Source: Pseudomonas saxonica
GTDB taxonomy: Bacteria; Pseudomonadota; Gammaproteobacteria; Pseudomonadales; Pseudomonadaceae
Reading direction: 5' to 3'
Length of the DNA stretch: 64,000 nucleotides
Assembly (NCBI RefSeq): GCF_007858365.1
Contig: NZ_VFIO01000004.1
Span: 124,001-188,000 of the forward strand
Notes under the pieces: generated by a model
Seen by the model: only the letters and a program-made list of their open reading frames with translations
Told to the model about the DNA's origin: nothing
Database searches by the model: none
In this document: positions 15,604 to 24,172 of the stretch, piece after piece
How the letters are laid out: every line of letters starts with the position of its first letter
Position numbering within the stretch: the stretch's first letter is position 1
Position numbers and translations under genes: made by a program

Positions 15604-16026
15604 TTATTTCAAACCCGACATCTTCTCAATGGCGGACTTCAACTCGGCATCTGAACATTCAGCACAGGTGCCTTTAGGCGGCATGGCGTTCAACCCGGTA
15701 ATGGCCTTGGCCAAAAGCCCATCTAGCCCGCCTTCCTTGTCTGCACGTTCTTTCCAGGCGGCGGTATCACCCACTTTGGGCGCACCCAATAAGCCAATGC
15801 TGTGGCAAGCGGTGCAATGGGTTGCAATGATGTCGTCAGCCGATTTAGCAGCACCTCCGGTAGAAACGGCCACGTCCATCCCTTGGCATTCCTGACCCTG
15901 CACGCACACTTTACCCACCGGTTCGAGACGCTTGGCAATGTCGTCGTGGGTGGAGGCTTGAGCGGTGACGGCCCAAAGGGCTAACACGGCTGCTGGTACG
16001 GCCAGCATTTTCATAATCAGGTTCAC
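15604..16026 (-). CDS. cycB: Cytochrome c5
   Basis: A 140-residue monohaem periplasmic cytochrome with a signal peptide (LAVPAAVLALWAVTAQA), one haem site HCTACHS, the likely axial Met in NAMPPKG, and the C-terminal pair CAEC characteristic of c5 (these two cysteines form a disulfide in the family). The start is a GTG at 16026, preceded by GAGGG; the first ATG (16014) is too far from that site. In P. aeruginosa the equivalent gene cycB also lies beside pauR and dadX, supporting the name. Confidence 0.9.
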   Translation of the reverse strand: MNLIMKMLAVPAAVLALWAVTAQASTHDDIAKRLEPVGKVCVQGQECQGMDVAVSTGGAAKSADDIIATHCTACHSIGLLGAPKVGDTAAWKERADKEGGLDGLLAKAITGLNAMPPKGTCAECSDAELKSAIEKMSGLK

Positions 16027-16195
16027 GCGTTCACCCTCAATGGTGGCTATTCACGCCCACAACCACGGTTTTGCAGGCGGCGAAAGTATAACGGTTAGCC
16101 CGCCACTGCGAAACAACCCTATATTTAAAGGGGGCATTAGCGGTGGCGAAATACAACAACGGGTGCCTCTACACGTGTGCAGGGCGCCTCTTTTC

Positions 16196-16744
16196 TTAGA
16201 AGTTCGCCGGAGTGGCTGCGCTGATTAGCCGCGCTGCAACGTCGAACGGGTTACGAAAACGATGTGGCTTGGCGCTTTCAAAATAATAGCTGTCGCCTGC
16301 TTCAAGCACGAAAGTCTCAAGACCTACGGTCAACTCCAGTCGGCCTTCAACCAAAATGCCGGTTTCTTCGCCTTCATGGGTCAGCATTTCGTCCCCGGTA
16401 TCTGCGCCCGGTGGATAAATTTCGTTCAGAAAGGCGATCGCGCGACTCGGATGCGCCTTGCCGACCAACTTCATGGTCACGGCGCCATCAGAGATATCGA
16501 TCAGTTCATTGGCTTTGTAAACAATCTGTGTCGGTTTTTCCTGAAGGATCTCTTCGGAAAAAAACTCGACCATAGACATGGGAATGCCACTCAGCACTTT
16601 TCTCAGGGAGCTTATTGAAGGGCTCACGCTGTTCTTTTCGATCATCGAAATAGTGCTGTTGGTGACGCCCGCGCGCTTGGCGAGTTCACGCTGTGACAAG
16701 CCTTTGAGTTTGCGGATGGATTGCAGTCGTTCACCGACGTCCAA
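16196..16744 (-). CDS. pauR: PauR-like transcriptional repressor (XRE HTH plus cupin)
   Basis: A 182-residue regulator: an N-terminal XRE helix-turn-helix (LSQRELAKRAGVTNSTISMIEK, 17-38), a linker, and a C-terminal cupin (HEGEETGILVEGRLELTV and ESAKPHRFRNP), which is where PauR senses polyamines. In P. aeruginosa PauR (PA5301) represses the gamma-glutamylation polyamine genes. Its location between cytochrome c5 and dadX is the same here, and the target pathway (spu genes, FAD oxidase) is in this window. The start is TTG at 16744, with AGGAGG 8 bp upstream. Confidence 0.87.
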   Translation of the reverse strand: MDVGERLQSIRKLKGLSQRELAKRAGVTNSTISMIEKNSVSPSISSLRKVLSGIPMSMVEFFSEEILQEKPTQIVYKANELIDISDGAVTMKLVGKAHPSRAIAFLNEIYPPGADTGDEMLTHEGEETGILVEGRLELTVGLETFVLEAGDSYYFESAKPHRFRNPFDVAARLISAATPANF

Positions 16745-16871
16745 TGCGGGAGCCTCCTAGGGATCAGATTCAGGTCGAGAAGTCGCCATCATGGCGATAG
16801 CGTTCAGTATTTACAACACTTCGACTTCAAACCTGTGCGCCCCGTTGGCCCCACCTGTTGGATACAACCTT

Positions 16872-17945
16872 TCAGGCCCCGGAATAGACGCGTGGCACTC
16901 GTTTCAGGTTGCAAAATATCTGGTAAGGGATGGTGTCTGCCTGGGCGGCCACTTCGCTGGCGAGAATGTTTTTACCCCACAGTTCCACGGTTGAACCAAG
17001 ACCGGCTTGCGGCACATCGGTCAGGTCGATGCACAGCATGTCCATCGAGACGCGGCCCAACAACTGGCTACGGACACCGTCTACAAGAACCGGCGTCCCC
17101 GTGGGTGCCTGACGTGGATAACCGTCGGCATAACCCATCGCCACCACACCAATTCGCATCGGTTTCGGGGTAATGAATTTCGCGCCATAACCTACCGGTT
17201 CGCCCGCGGGTAACTCACGCACGCAAATGACTTTGGATTCCAGCGTCATGACCGGCTGCAAGCGCGCGGCGACGGCGTGTGGCTCTTCAAAGGGCGTGGT
17301 TCCGTAGAGCATCAGCCCAGGACGTACCCAATCACTCGGCACCTTCGGCCAACCCAGCACGGAAGGCGAGTTGCGCAAACTGATCTCAGCTGTCAGAGCA
17401 GCGCGGGCGCCGAGAAATATGGCCACTTGTTCGACGCTGCGCACGCTGTCCAGCTCATCGGCGCGGGCGAAGTGGCTCATTAGCACGATTTTGGAAACAT
17501 TGGCGCTGGCTTGCAGGCGCTGATACGCGGCCTGGTAATCGCTTGGATGCAAGCCAACCCGGTGCATGCCGCTGTCCAGTTTTAACCACACGTGAATCGG
17601 TTTGCTGAGGGAGGCCTGTTCAACAGCGTCGAGCTGCCACAACGAATGGACGACGCACCACAAGTCGTTTTCAACGATCAATGGCAGTTCATCGGCTTCA
17701 AAAAAACCTTCAAGCAGCAGCACCGGCGCGCGAATGCCCGCCGCCCGCAACTCCAGCGCTTCTTCGATACAGGCCACAGCAAAACCATCGGCCTCGGCTT
17801 CCAGCGCCTGGGCACACTGCACAGCACCATGACCATAGGCATCGGCCTTGATCACAGCGAGCGCCTTGGCTCCTGTCACCTCGCGGGCCAGTTGATAGTT
17901 ATGACGCAGGGCTTGAAGGTCGATCAGGGCACGGGCTGGGCGCAT
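16872..17945 (-). CDS. dadX: Catabolic alanine racemase DadX
   Basis: A PLP-dependent racemase converting L-alanine to D-alanine for breakdown by DadA. The 357-residue protein carries the cofactor lysine K33 in [24 protein letters not shown] in the barrel, GYGAKF with the second catalytic tyrosine region, and [11 protein letters not shown] near the C-terminus. It lies in the order dadA-RidA-dadX on the minus strand, typical of pseudomonad dad loci. About 100 bp separate it from the RidA gene. The catabolic role is inferred from context; a housekeeping alr would be elsewhere. Confidence 0.94.
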   Translation of the reverse strand: MRPARALIDLQALRHNYQLAREVTGAKALAVIKADAYGHGAVQCAQALEAEADGFAVACIEEALELRAAGIRAPVLLLEGFFEADELPLIVENDLWCVVHSLWQLDAVEQASLSKPIHVWLKLDSGMHRVGLHPSDYQAAYQRLQASANVSKIVLMSHFARADELDSVRSVEQVAIFLGARAALTAEISLRNSPSVLGWPKVPSDWVRPGLMLYGTTPFEEPHAVAARLQPVMTLESKVICVRELPAGEPVGYGAKFITPKPMRIGVVAMGYADGYPRQAPTGTPVLVDGVRSQLLGRVSMDMLCIDLTDVPQAGLGSTVELWGKNILASEVAAQADTIPYQIFCNLKRVPRVYSGA

Positions 17946-18045
17946 GGCGGCGGACTTCTAACGGCTAATGAATAAAAAAGCGGCGCTAGCCCGTGGCAAG
18001 CCACGCGCTGCACCGCAAGAGGGACTCTTTACTGCATTGATGGAT

Positions 18046-18399
18046 CTAGGGCAGCGCGGCGATAACGGACAATTCAACCAGAATTTCCGGTTCGCACAGT
18101 TTGGCTTCAACGGTCGCGCGGGCAGGGGCAACGCCTTTAGGCAGCCATTGATCCCACGCACGGTTCATGGCCACAAAATCGGCATCGATATCTTTCAGAT
18201 AAATCGTCACTGAAAGAATGCGTGTTTTGTCGGTGCCTGCCAGATCCAGCAAATGCTCAATATTTTTCAAGGTTTCACGGGTTTGCTGTTCAACCTCGGC
18301 GGTCATGTCATCGCCGACTTGGCCGGACAGATAAACAATCCCGTTATGAGCCACAATCTGGCTCATGCGTTCATTGGTGAGCTGGCGCTGGATTGCCAT
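18046..18399 (-). CDS. RidA/YjgF-family protein of the dad operon
   Basis: A 117-residue Rid-family protein, distinct from the 126-residue RidA at 60829. It has the trimer-fold segments [13 protein letters not shown] and [13 protein letters not shown] with the conserved Arg used to bind 2-iminoacids in RidA. Deamination of imines released by D-amino-acid oxidation is the logical role next to dadA. The start overlaps the dadA coding end by 29 nt (18371-18399); its AGGAG ribosome site lies inside dadA, suggesting coupled translation. Confidence 0.9.
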   Translation of the reverse strand: MAIQRQLTNERMSQIVAHNGIVYLSGQVGDDMTAEVEQQTRETLKNIEHLLDLAGTDKTRILSVTIYLKDIDADFVAMNRAWDQWLPKGVAPARATVEAKLCEPEILVELSVIAALP

Positions 18400-19672
18400 G
18401 TTTTGCAGTCTCCTGGTGGTTTCCGTAACGGGAAATATCTAAGCCTTCAGCGCTGATTTGTGGCGTCTTTTTGGCCATCACGTCAGCGAGGAAGCGACCG
18501 GAGCCGCAGGCCATGGTCCAGCCGAGTGTGCCATGACCGGTGTTCAGGAACAGGTTTTTAAACGGGGTGGCGCCCACAATCGGCGTGCCGTCCGGTGTCG
18601 TTGGCCGCAAGCCCGTCCAGAAGCTGGCTTGAGACAAATCACCGCCCTGAGGATAAAGGTCGTTGACGATCATCTCCAGCGTTTCACGTCGACGCGGATT
18701 AAGCGACAGGTCAAAACCGGCTATTTCAGCCATGCCGCCGACGCGGATGCGGTTATCGAAACGGGTAATGGCGACCTTGTAGGTCTCATCCAGAATTGTT
18801 GAAGTCGGCGCCATCGCTGGGTTGGTGATAGGGATGGTCATCGAATAACCCTTGAGCGGGTATACCGGCGCCTTGATCCCCAACGGCTTGAGCATCTGCG
18901 GCGAGTAGCTGCCCAATGCGAGTACGTAGCGGTCAGCGGTTTCGAGCTTGCCGTCGATCATCACACCGTTGATGCGATCACCAGCGTAGTCCAGACGTTG
19001 AATGTCCTGACTGAAACGGAATTCGACACCCAGATTTTTGGCCATTTCAGCCAGGCGCGTGGTGAACATCTGGCAATCACCCGTCTGGTCATTGGGCAAG
19101 CGCAGGGCACCGGCCAGAATGTCGGTCACACTGGCCAGCGCTGGTTCAACCCGGGCAATGCCGGCGCGGTCGAGCAGCTCGAACGGCACGCCTGACTCCT
19201 TGAGCACCGCAATGTCCTTGGCGGCACCATCAAGCTGGGCCTGAGTTCGAAACAGCTGCGTCGTGCCGAGGTTGCGCGCCTCGTAGGCAATTCCGGTTTC
19301 AGCACGCAGCTCATCAAGGCAGTCGCGGCTGTATTCGGACAGACGAACCATGCGCTCCTTGTTAACGGCATAACGGCTGGCGGTGCAGTTGCGCAGCATC
19401 TGCGCCATCCACAGGTATTGATCGATATTGGCAGTGGCCTTGATCGCCAGAGGCGCATGACGTTCCAGTAGCCACTTGATCGCTTTGAGCGGTACGCCCG
19501 GCGCAGCCCACGGCGAAGCATAGCCAGGAGACACCTGGCCGGCGTTAGCAAAGCTGGTTTCCATGGCAACGGCTGGCTGACGGTCGACGACCACCACTTC
19601 GAAACCGGCTCGGGCCAGATAATAGGCGCTGGCAGTACCAATAACGCCGCCACCCAATACCATAACTCGCAT
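18371..19672 (-). CDS. dadA: D-amino acid dehydrogenase small subunit
   Basis: A membrane-associated flavoprotein that oxidises D-alanine and other D-amino acids to 2-oxoacids and ammonia, feeding electrons to the respiratory chain. The 433-residue product starts [20 protein letters not shown], the FAD-binding GxGxxG motif, and contains [20 protein letters not shown] near the C-terminus. I chose the ATG at 19672 with GAGGGA upstream rather than the extension to 19717; the resulting length matches pseudomonad DadA. It is first in the dadA-RidA-dadX operon and divergent from lrp, which likely controls it. Confidence 0.95.
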   Translation of the reverse strand: MRVMVLGGGVIGTASAYYLARAGFEVVVVDRQPAVAMETSFANAGQVSPGYASPWAAPGVPLKAIKWLLERHAPLAIKATANIDQYLWMAQMLRNCTASRYAVNKERMVRLSEYSRDCLDELRAETGIAYEARNLGTTQLFRTQAQLDGAAKDIAVLKESGVPFELLDRAGIARVEPALASVTDILAGALRLPNDQTGDCQMFTTRLAEMAKNLGVEFRFSQDIQRLDYAGDRINGVMIDGKLETADRYVLALGSYSPQMLKPLGIKAPVYPLKGYSMTIPITNPAMAPTSTILDETYKVAITRFDNRIRVGGMAEIAGFDLSLNPRRRETLEMIVNDLYPQGGDLSQASFWTGLRPTTPDGTPIVGATPFKNLFLNTGHGTLGWTMACGSGRFLADVMAKKTPQISAEGLDISRYGNHQETAKHGNPAPAHQ

Positions 19673-19828
19673 ATTTATTTCCCTCATCGCGGCCAGCCGC
19701 AGACGTTTATTGTTCAAAGCGAAGATGAGCGAAGTATAAGAAGCATTGGTCAGTGGATTTCACTGTATAAGCAGCTATATTTGGCGACAATTCTCGGCGA
19801 AAACGCTTTTCACAAAGGAGAATCTCCT

Positions 19829-20317
19829 ATGCGTACAAATCATCAAACAAAGCGGGAATTGGACAAGATTGATCGCAACATTTTGCGCATCTTGCAGGCG
19901 GATGGGCGCATCTCGTTTACCGAGCTTGGAGACAAGGTCGGGCTGTCGACCACACCTTGCACAGAGCGGGTACGCAGGCTGGAACGCGAAGGCATCATCA
20001 TGGGGTACAACGCCCGGCTTAACCCGCAGCATTTGCAGGGCAGCTTGTTGGTGTTTGTCGAGATCAGCCTGGATTACAAGTCAGGCGATACCTTTGATGA
20101 GTTTCGCCGCGCAGTGCTGAAACTGCCCCATGTGCTGGAATGCCATCTGGTGTCGGGGGATTTCGACTATCTGGTAAAAGCGCGCATCAGCGAGATGGCC
20201 TCGTACCGCAAATTGCTGGGCGATATTTTGCTCAAGCTGCCCCATGTGCGCGAATCCAAGAGCTATATCGTGATGGAGGAAGTGAAAGAGAGTCTGTGCT
20301 TGCCGATTGCGGACTGA
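19829..20317 (+). CDS. lrp: Leucine-responsive regulatory protein (Lrp/AsnC family)
   Basis: A 162-residue regulator: an N-terminal winged HTH (LDKIDRNILRILQADGRISFTELGDKVGLS) and a C-terminal RAM/AsnC ligand domain (HLVSGDFDYLVKARI). It is divergent from dadA with about 157 bp between starts; in P. aeruginosa the Lrp homologue here activates dadAX in response to alanine. Ribosome site AAAGGAG before the ATG at 19829. REP-like repeats follow its stop directly. Confidence 0.94.
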   Translation: MRTNHQTKRELDKIDRNILRILQADGRISFTELGDKVGLSTTPCTERVRRLEREGIIMGYNARLNPQHLQGSLLVFVEISLDYKSGDTFDEFRRAVLKLPHVLECHLVSGDFDYLVKARISEMASYRKLLGDILLKLPHVRESKSYIVMEEVKESLCLPIAD

Positions 20318-20319
20318 CT

Positions 20320-20499
20320 GCCCCCTCACCCCAGCCCTCTCCCGAGGGCGAGGGAGCCCAATTGGGGTGCTGCACAGCTCTGTTTTTGCCTTTAGTCCTC
20401 CTATTTTTAAATAAGGAGAAGGCCCCAATTGTGGTGTTGCACAGCTCTGTTTTGCCTTTGGTCCCCTCTCCCTTTGGGAGAGGGTTAGGGTGAGGGGCC
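20320..20499. repeat. CTCACCC-type inverted repeat with internal direct duplication (family 2)
   Basis: Arms rich in CCCTCACCCTAACCCTCTCCC and its complement (about 20321-20354 and 20462-20498) form a long hairpin between lrp and the ykgJ gene. Inside it, about 43 bp starting CCAATTG and containing GTTGCACAGCTCTG-type sequence occur twice in the same orientation (about 20357-20400 and 20422-20466). A second, shorter member is at 38236. Confidence 0.8.
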
Positions 20500-20501
20500 T
20501 T

Positions 20502-20855
20502 TTAAACCAGCACCTGCCGCGTACTGGCGATGTATTCATGCACCAATTTTTCGGCACTCGGGTGAATCATCTCGACCGGACGCCGACCATTGGGGCAGGG
20601 CAAGGTCGGGGTGGTGCCGAACAGGCGGCAAATCAGTGGGCGCTCTTCATACACCGTGCAGCCGTTAGGCCCCAAGTGCACACAGTTCAGTTCATCCATA
20701 GCGGCTTCTTGCTCTGCCGCCGTTTTGCGCGGCAAGCGAGCCATTTCTTCGGATGAGGTGGTCACTGGCCCACAGCAATCATGGCAACCCGGCACGCAGT
20801 CGAATGACGGAATTTGCTGCCTGAGAAAGCGGATTTTATGACTGTTGCAGCTCAT
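20502..20855 (-). CDS. YkgJ-family cysteine-cluster protein
   Basis: A 117-residue protein with a conserved set of cysteines: C20-x3-C24-x2-C27-C28, C58, C66 and C76, in the pattern CVPGCHDCC...CVHLGPNGCTVYEERPLICRLFG. This is the UPF0153/YkgJ zinc- or iron-binding signature. Function is unknown for the family. It sits alone, convergent with lrp and divergent from the FAD oxidase gene. The P-L-I-C-R block is intact. Confidence 0.9.
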   Translation of the reverse strand: MSCNSHKIRFLRQQIPSFDCVPGCHDCCGPVTTSSEEMARLPRKTAAEQEAAMDELNCVHLGPNGCTVYEERPLICRLFGTTPTLPCPNGRRPVEMIHPSAEKLVHEYIASTRQVLV

Positions 20856-21002
20856 CTAAGGCTCACCGGATGTGAAAAGGCCGCGAAGTCTGCCCCAAAA
20901 GCCACGTAATGGACAACGCCGTCTGGCTGTTCTTGCTCCATGAGAAGGGCGCGGCTTATGCTCCGTAAAATTTTCCAAACACACCTAATCGGGATTACGC
21001 AC

Positions 21003-22304
21003 ATGAACGCCCCTGTTCAGCGCAGCCAGCACACCGCTTCTTACTACGCCGCCAGCAGCCTGCCGCAGCCTGATCATCCGGTGCTGCAAGGCGAGTGGGT
21101 GGCCGATGTCTGCGTCGTGGGCGGCGGCTTTTCTGGGCTCAATACGGCTCTGGAGCTGGCCGAACGCGGCATGAGCGTCATCCTGCTAGAAGCTCACAAG
21201 ATCGGCTGGGGCGCCAGCGGTCGTAACGGTGGTCAACTTATTCGCGGTGTCGGCCACGGCCTTGAACAGTTTGAAGGCGTCATCGGCAAGGAAGGCGTGC
21301 GGCAAATGAAGCTGATGGGCCTGGAGGCGGTGGAAATCGTTCGCCAGCGCGTCGAGCGTTTCAATATTGCCTGCGACCTGACTTGGGGTTATTGCGACTT
21401 GGCCAATAAACCCAGCGACCTGGAGGGTTTTGCCGAAGAGGCCGAAGAATTGCGCAGCCTGGGTTATCGCCACCCAACGCGCTTGCTCCAAGCCAGTGAG
21501 ATGCGCAGCGTGGTGGGGTCTGACCGTTATGTCGGTGGCCTGATCGACATGGGCTCAGGCCATTTGCACCCGCTGAATCTGGCGTTGGGCGAAGCAGCGG
21601 CGGCGCAACAGCTGGGCGTCCAACTGTTCGAGAACTCCGCCGTTACACGAATCGACTACGGCCCTGAAGTGAAGGTTCATACCGCTTCAGGAACCGTACG
21701 GGCGAAAAGTCTGGTGCTGGGATGTAATGCCTACTTGAAAGACCTCAACCCGCAACTCAGTGGCAAAGTGCTGCCTGCAGGCAGTTACATCATCGCTACC
21801 GAGCCATTGAGTGAAGCCCAAGCCCACGCCTTGTTGCCACAAAATATGGCCGTATGCGATCAGCGTGTGGCGCTGGATTACTACCGGCTTTCCGCGGATC
21901 GGCGCTTGCTGTTTGGTGGCGCGTGTCATTACTCGGGCCGTGACCCGCAAGATATTGGCGCTTACATGCGTCCGAAAATGCTCGAAGTATTCCCACAGCT
22001 GGCGAACGTCAAAATCGATTACCAGTGGGGCGGCATGATTGGCATCGGCGCCAACCGTTTGCCGCAGATTGGCCGCTTGCACGATCAGCCCAACGTGTAC
22101 TACGCCCAGGCCTATTCGGGTCACGGGGTGAACGCTACTCACCTGGCGGGCAAGTTACTGGCCGAAGCGATCAGCGGCCAGCACAGTGTTGGTTTCGATC
22201 TGTTTGCAAAAGTCCCGCACATCACCTTCCCCGGCGGCAAATACCTGCGCTCACCCCTGTTGGCTCTGGGCATGCTGTGGCATCGACTCAAAGAGCTGCG
22301 TTAA
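21003..22304 (+). CDS. FAD-dependent amine oxidoreductase (PuuB/OrdL-like)
   Basis: A 433-residue DAO-fold flavoprotein with the nucleotide motif VVGGGFSGLNTALELAERG (about 36-54), GASGRNGGQLIRG in the FAD-binding region, and HGVNATHLAGKLLAE near the C-terminus. This family includes gamma-glutamylputrescine oxidase, the step after SpuB/SpuI-type ligation in polyamine breakdown; the equivalent P. aeruginosa gene (PA5309) is near dadA and pauR. I chose the ATG at 21003 (MNAPVQRSQ) because homologues start there; the longer frame from 20940 is an alternative. The ribosome site is poor in either case. It ends 4 bp from a convergent DUF1127 gene. Confidence 0.85.
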   Translation: MNAPVQRSQHTASYYAASSLPQPDHPVLQGEWVADVCVVGGGFSGLNTALELAERGMSVILLEAHKIGWGASGRNGGQLIRGVGHGLEQFEGVIGKEGVRQMKLMGLEAVEIVRQRVERFNIACDLTWGYCDLANKPSDLEGFAEEAEELRSLGYRHPTRLLQASEMRSVVGSDRYVGGLIDMGSGHLHPLNLALGEAAAAQQLGVQLFENSAVTRIDYGPEVKVHTASGTVRAKSLVLGCNAYLKDLNPQLSGKVLPAGSYIIATEPLSEAQAHALLPQNMAVCDQRVALDYYRLSADRRLLFGGACHYSGRDPQDIGAYMRPKMLEVFPQLANVKIDYQWGGMIGIGANRLPQIGRLHDQPNVYYAQAYSGHGVNATHLAGKLLAEAISGQHSVGFDLFAKVPHITFPGGKYLRSPLLALGMLWHRLKELR

Positions 22305-22308
22305 GTGT

Positions 22309-22554
22309 TCATGAACGCCAAAACGGCTTGCAGCCTTCTTGTCGGGCCTGCTCTTGGTTTAATCCAACGTCGCGTAGTTGATCAGCGTCCAGATTGCGCA
22401 AGACACGGCGCGTTTTGAAACGATGTGCAAATAGACCCCAGCGCCCCAAACAGGCAGGGGCGCTGCGGGGTTGAAAAACGTCCTTCACGGCCCCGTGTTC
22501 GGCCTCTAACTGGGGGCCGTGCAACGTCAGGCGCACATCACTCAAGCCATTCAT
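22309..22554 (-). CDS. DUF1127 domain protein
   Basis: An 81-residue basic protein. Its C-terminal half (RWGLFAHRFKTRRVLRNLDA...QLRDVGLNQEQARQEGCKPFW) is a clear DUF1127 domain, defined by the RR-x-L-x-x-L and D-x-G-x-x-x-x-x-A pattern. The domain is found in small alpha- and gammaproteobacterial proteins, some of which bind RNA. A good ribosome site (AAAAGGAG) precedes the ATG. It converges on the FAD oxidase gene with four bases between stops and is divergent from the MocR gene, which may regulate it, as MocR genes often control a divergent neighbour. Confidence 0.88.
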   Translation of the reverse strand: MNGLSDVRLTLHGPQLEAEHGAVKDVFQPRSAPACLGRWGLFAHRFKTRRVLRNLDADQLRDVGLNQEQARQEGCKPFWRS

Positions 22555-22723
22555 CAGGCAGCTCCTTTTGACTCAGCGGGTAGGAGTCAGCATGATGGCC
22601 TTGAGCTAAAAACCATGACAGATTCAGCAAGCAGTTATTAAAGCCATACAGAAACCGCTGCCGAGGCGCTGAATCCTCTGTTTTTGCGCCATCTGTACTG
22701 CTTATTCCTTATAGAGTCCGGCC

Positions 22724-24160
22724 ATGACACTTTATGTGAACCTTGCTGACCTTCTGGGCATGCGCATCGAGCAAGGCTTTTACCGGCCCGGCGATCGCTT
22801 GCCTTCCGTGCGCGCCTTGAGCGCCGAATATGGCGTGAGTTTGAGCACCGTACAACAGGCTTACCGCTTACTGGAGGACAACGGCCTGGCCTCACCTCGC
22901 CCTAAATCGGGCTACTTTGTCCCTATGGAGCGTGAGCTGCCGGCACTGCCGGGCATGGGCAAACCTGCCCAGCGACCCGTCGAAATTTCTCAGTGGGAGC
23001 AGGTTCTGGAGTTGGTGCGTTCGGTGCCACAAAAGGACGTCATTCAATTAGGTCGCGGCATGCCCGACGTCTCCACGCCAACCTTGAAACCACTGCTACG
23101 CAGCCTGGCGCAGATTTGTCGGCGTCAGGACGCTCCAGGGCTGTACTACGACAATGTGTATGGCGTGCTGGGCCTGCGCGAGCAATTGGCGCGCTTGCTG
23201 CTCGACTCGGGCTGCCAGTTGGGTGCCGATGATTTTGTGATCACCACGGGGTGTCATGAAGCGCTGTCCTGCAGCATTCGGGCGGTGTGCGAACCGGGCG
23301 ATATTGTGGCCGTGGACTCGCCCAGTTTTCACGGTGCCATGCAGACCCTCAAAGGGCTGGGCATGAAAGCCCTGGAAATCCCCACCGACCCGCTGACCGG
23401 CATCAGCCTTGAGGCTCTGGAACTGGCGCTGGAGCAATGGCCGATCAAGGCCATACAGCTCACCCCAAGTTGTAATAACCCGCTGGGTTACATCATGCCC
23501 GAGGCACGCAAACGGGCGCTCGTAACACTGGCGCAGCGCTTTGATGTGGCCATTATCGAAGACGATGTGTATGGAGAGCTGGCCTACACCTACCCACGCC
23601 CGCGCACCATCAAGTCGTTCGACGACGATGGCCGGGTGCTCTTGTGCAGCTCGTTCTCCAAGACCCTGGCCCCAGGGTTACGCGTGGGCTGGGTCGCACC
23701 GGGGCGCTACCTGGAGCGTGTGCTGCACATGAAATACATCAGCACCGGTTCCACGGCGCCACAGCCGCAACTGGCGGTGGCCGACTTTTTGAAAAACGGG
23801 CACTTCGAACCCCATCTGCGCAAAATGCGCACTCAATATCAGCGCAATAGAGACCTGATGCTGGGGTGGGTGAGCCGCTACTTCCCAGCCGGTACTCGCG
23901 CCAGCCGACCGCAGGGCAGCTTTATGCTGTGGCTTGAGCTGCCGGAAGGTTTTGACAGTTTACGCCTCAACCGCGTGTTGCTTGACCAAGGTGTACAGAT
24001 CGCCGTGGGCAGCATTTTTTCAGCCTCGGGCAAGTACCGTAACTGCTTGCGGATGAACTACGCTGCCAAGCCTACGCCTGAGGTTGAAGAGGCCGTGCGT
24101 AAGGTCGGGGCCGCGGCGAGCACGCTGTTGATCGACGTGATTGAACATGCGGACAGTTGA
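22724..24160 (+). CDS. MocR-type regulator (GntR HTH fused to aminotransferase domain)
   Basis: A 478-residue fusion. Residues 1-75 are a GntR winged helix (GFYRPGDRLPSVRALSAEYGVSLSTVQQAYRLLEDNGL); residues about 105-475 are a fold-type I aminotransferase domain with SCNNPLGY, IEDDVYGELAY and the PLP lysine in SSFSKTLAPGLRVGW. MocR proteins use PLP adducts as effectors. Upstream, CCATACAG (22643 region) and CCATCTGTACTG (22689 region) could be operator half-sites. The divergent DUF1127 gene and the phospholipase gene 12 bp downstream are candidate targets. Confidence 0.9.
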   Translation: MTLYVNLADLLGMRIEQGFYRPGDRLPSVRALSAEYGVSLSTVQQAYRLLEDNGLASPRPKSGYFVPMERELPALPGMGKPAQRPVEISQWEQVLELVRSVPQKDVIQLGRGMPDVSTPTLKPLLRSLAQICRRQDAPGLYYDNVYGVLGLREQLARLLLDSGCQLGADDFVITTGCHEALSCSIRAVCEPGDIVAVDSPSFHGAMQTLKGLGMKALEIPTDPLTGISLEALELALEQWPIKAIQLTPSCNNPLGYIMPEARKRALVTLAQRFDVAIIEDDVYGELAYTYPRPRTIKSFDDDGRVLLCSSFSKTLAPGLRVGWVAPGRYLERVLHMKYISTGSTAPQPQLAVADFLKNGHFEPHLRKMRTQYQRNRDLMLGWVSRYFPAGTRASRPQGSFMLWLELPEGFDSLRLNRVLLDQGVQIAVGSIFSASGKYRNCLRMNYAAKPTPEVEEAVRKVGAAASTLLIDVIEHADS

Positions 24161-24172
24161 GCGAGGCATCGC

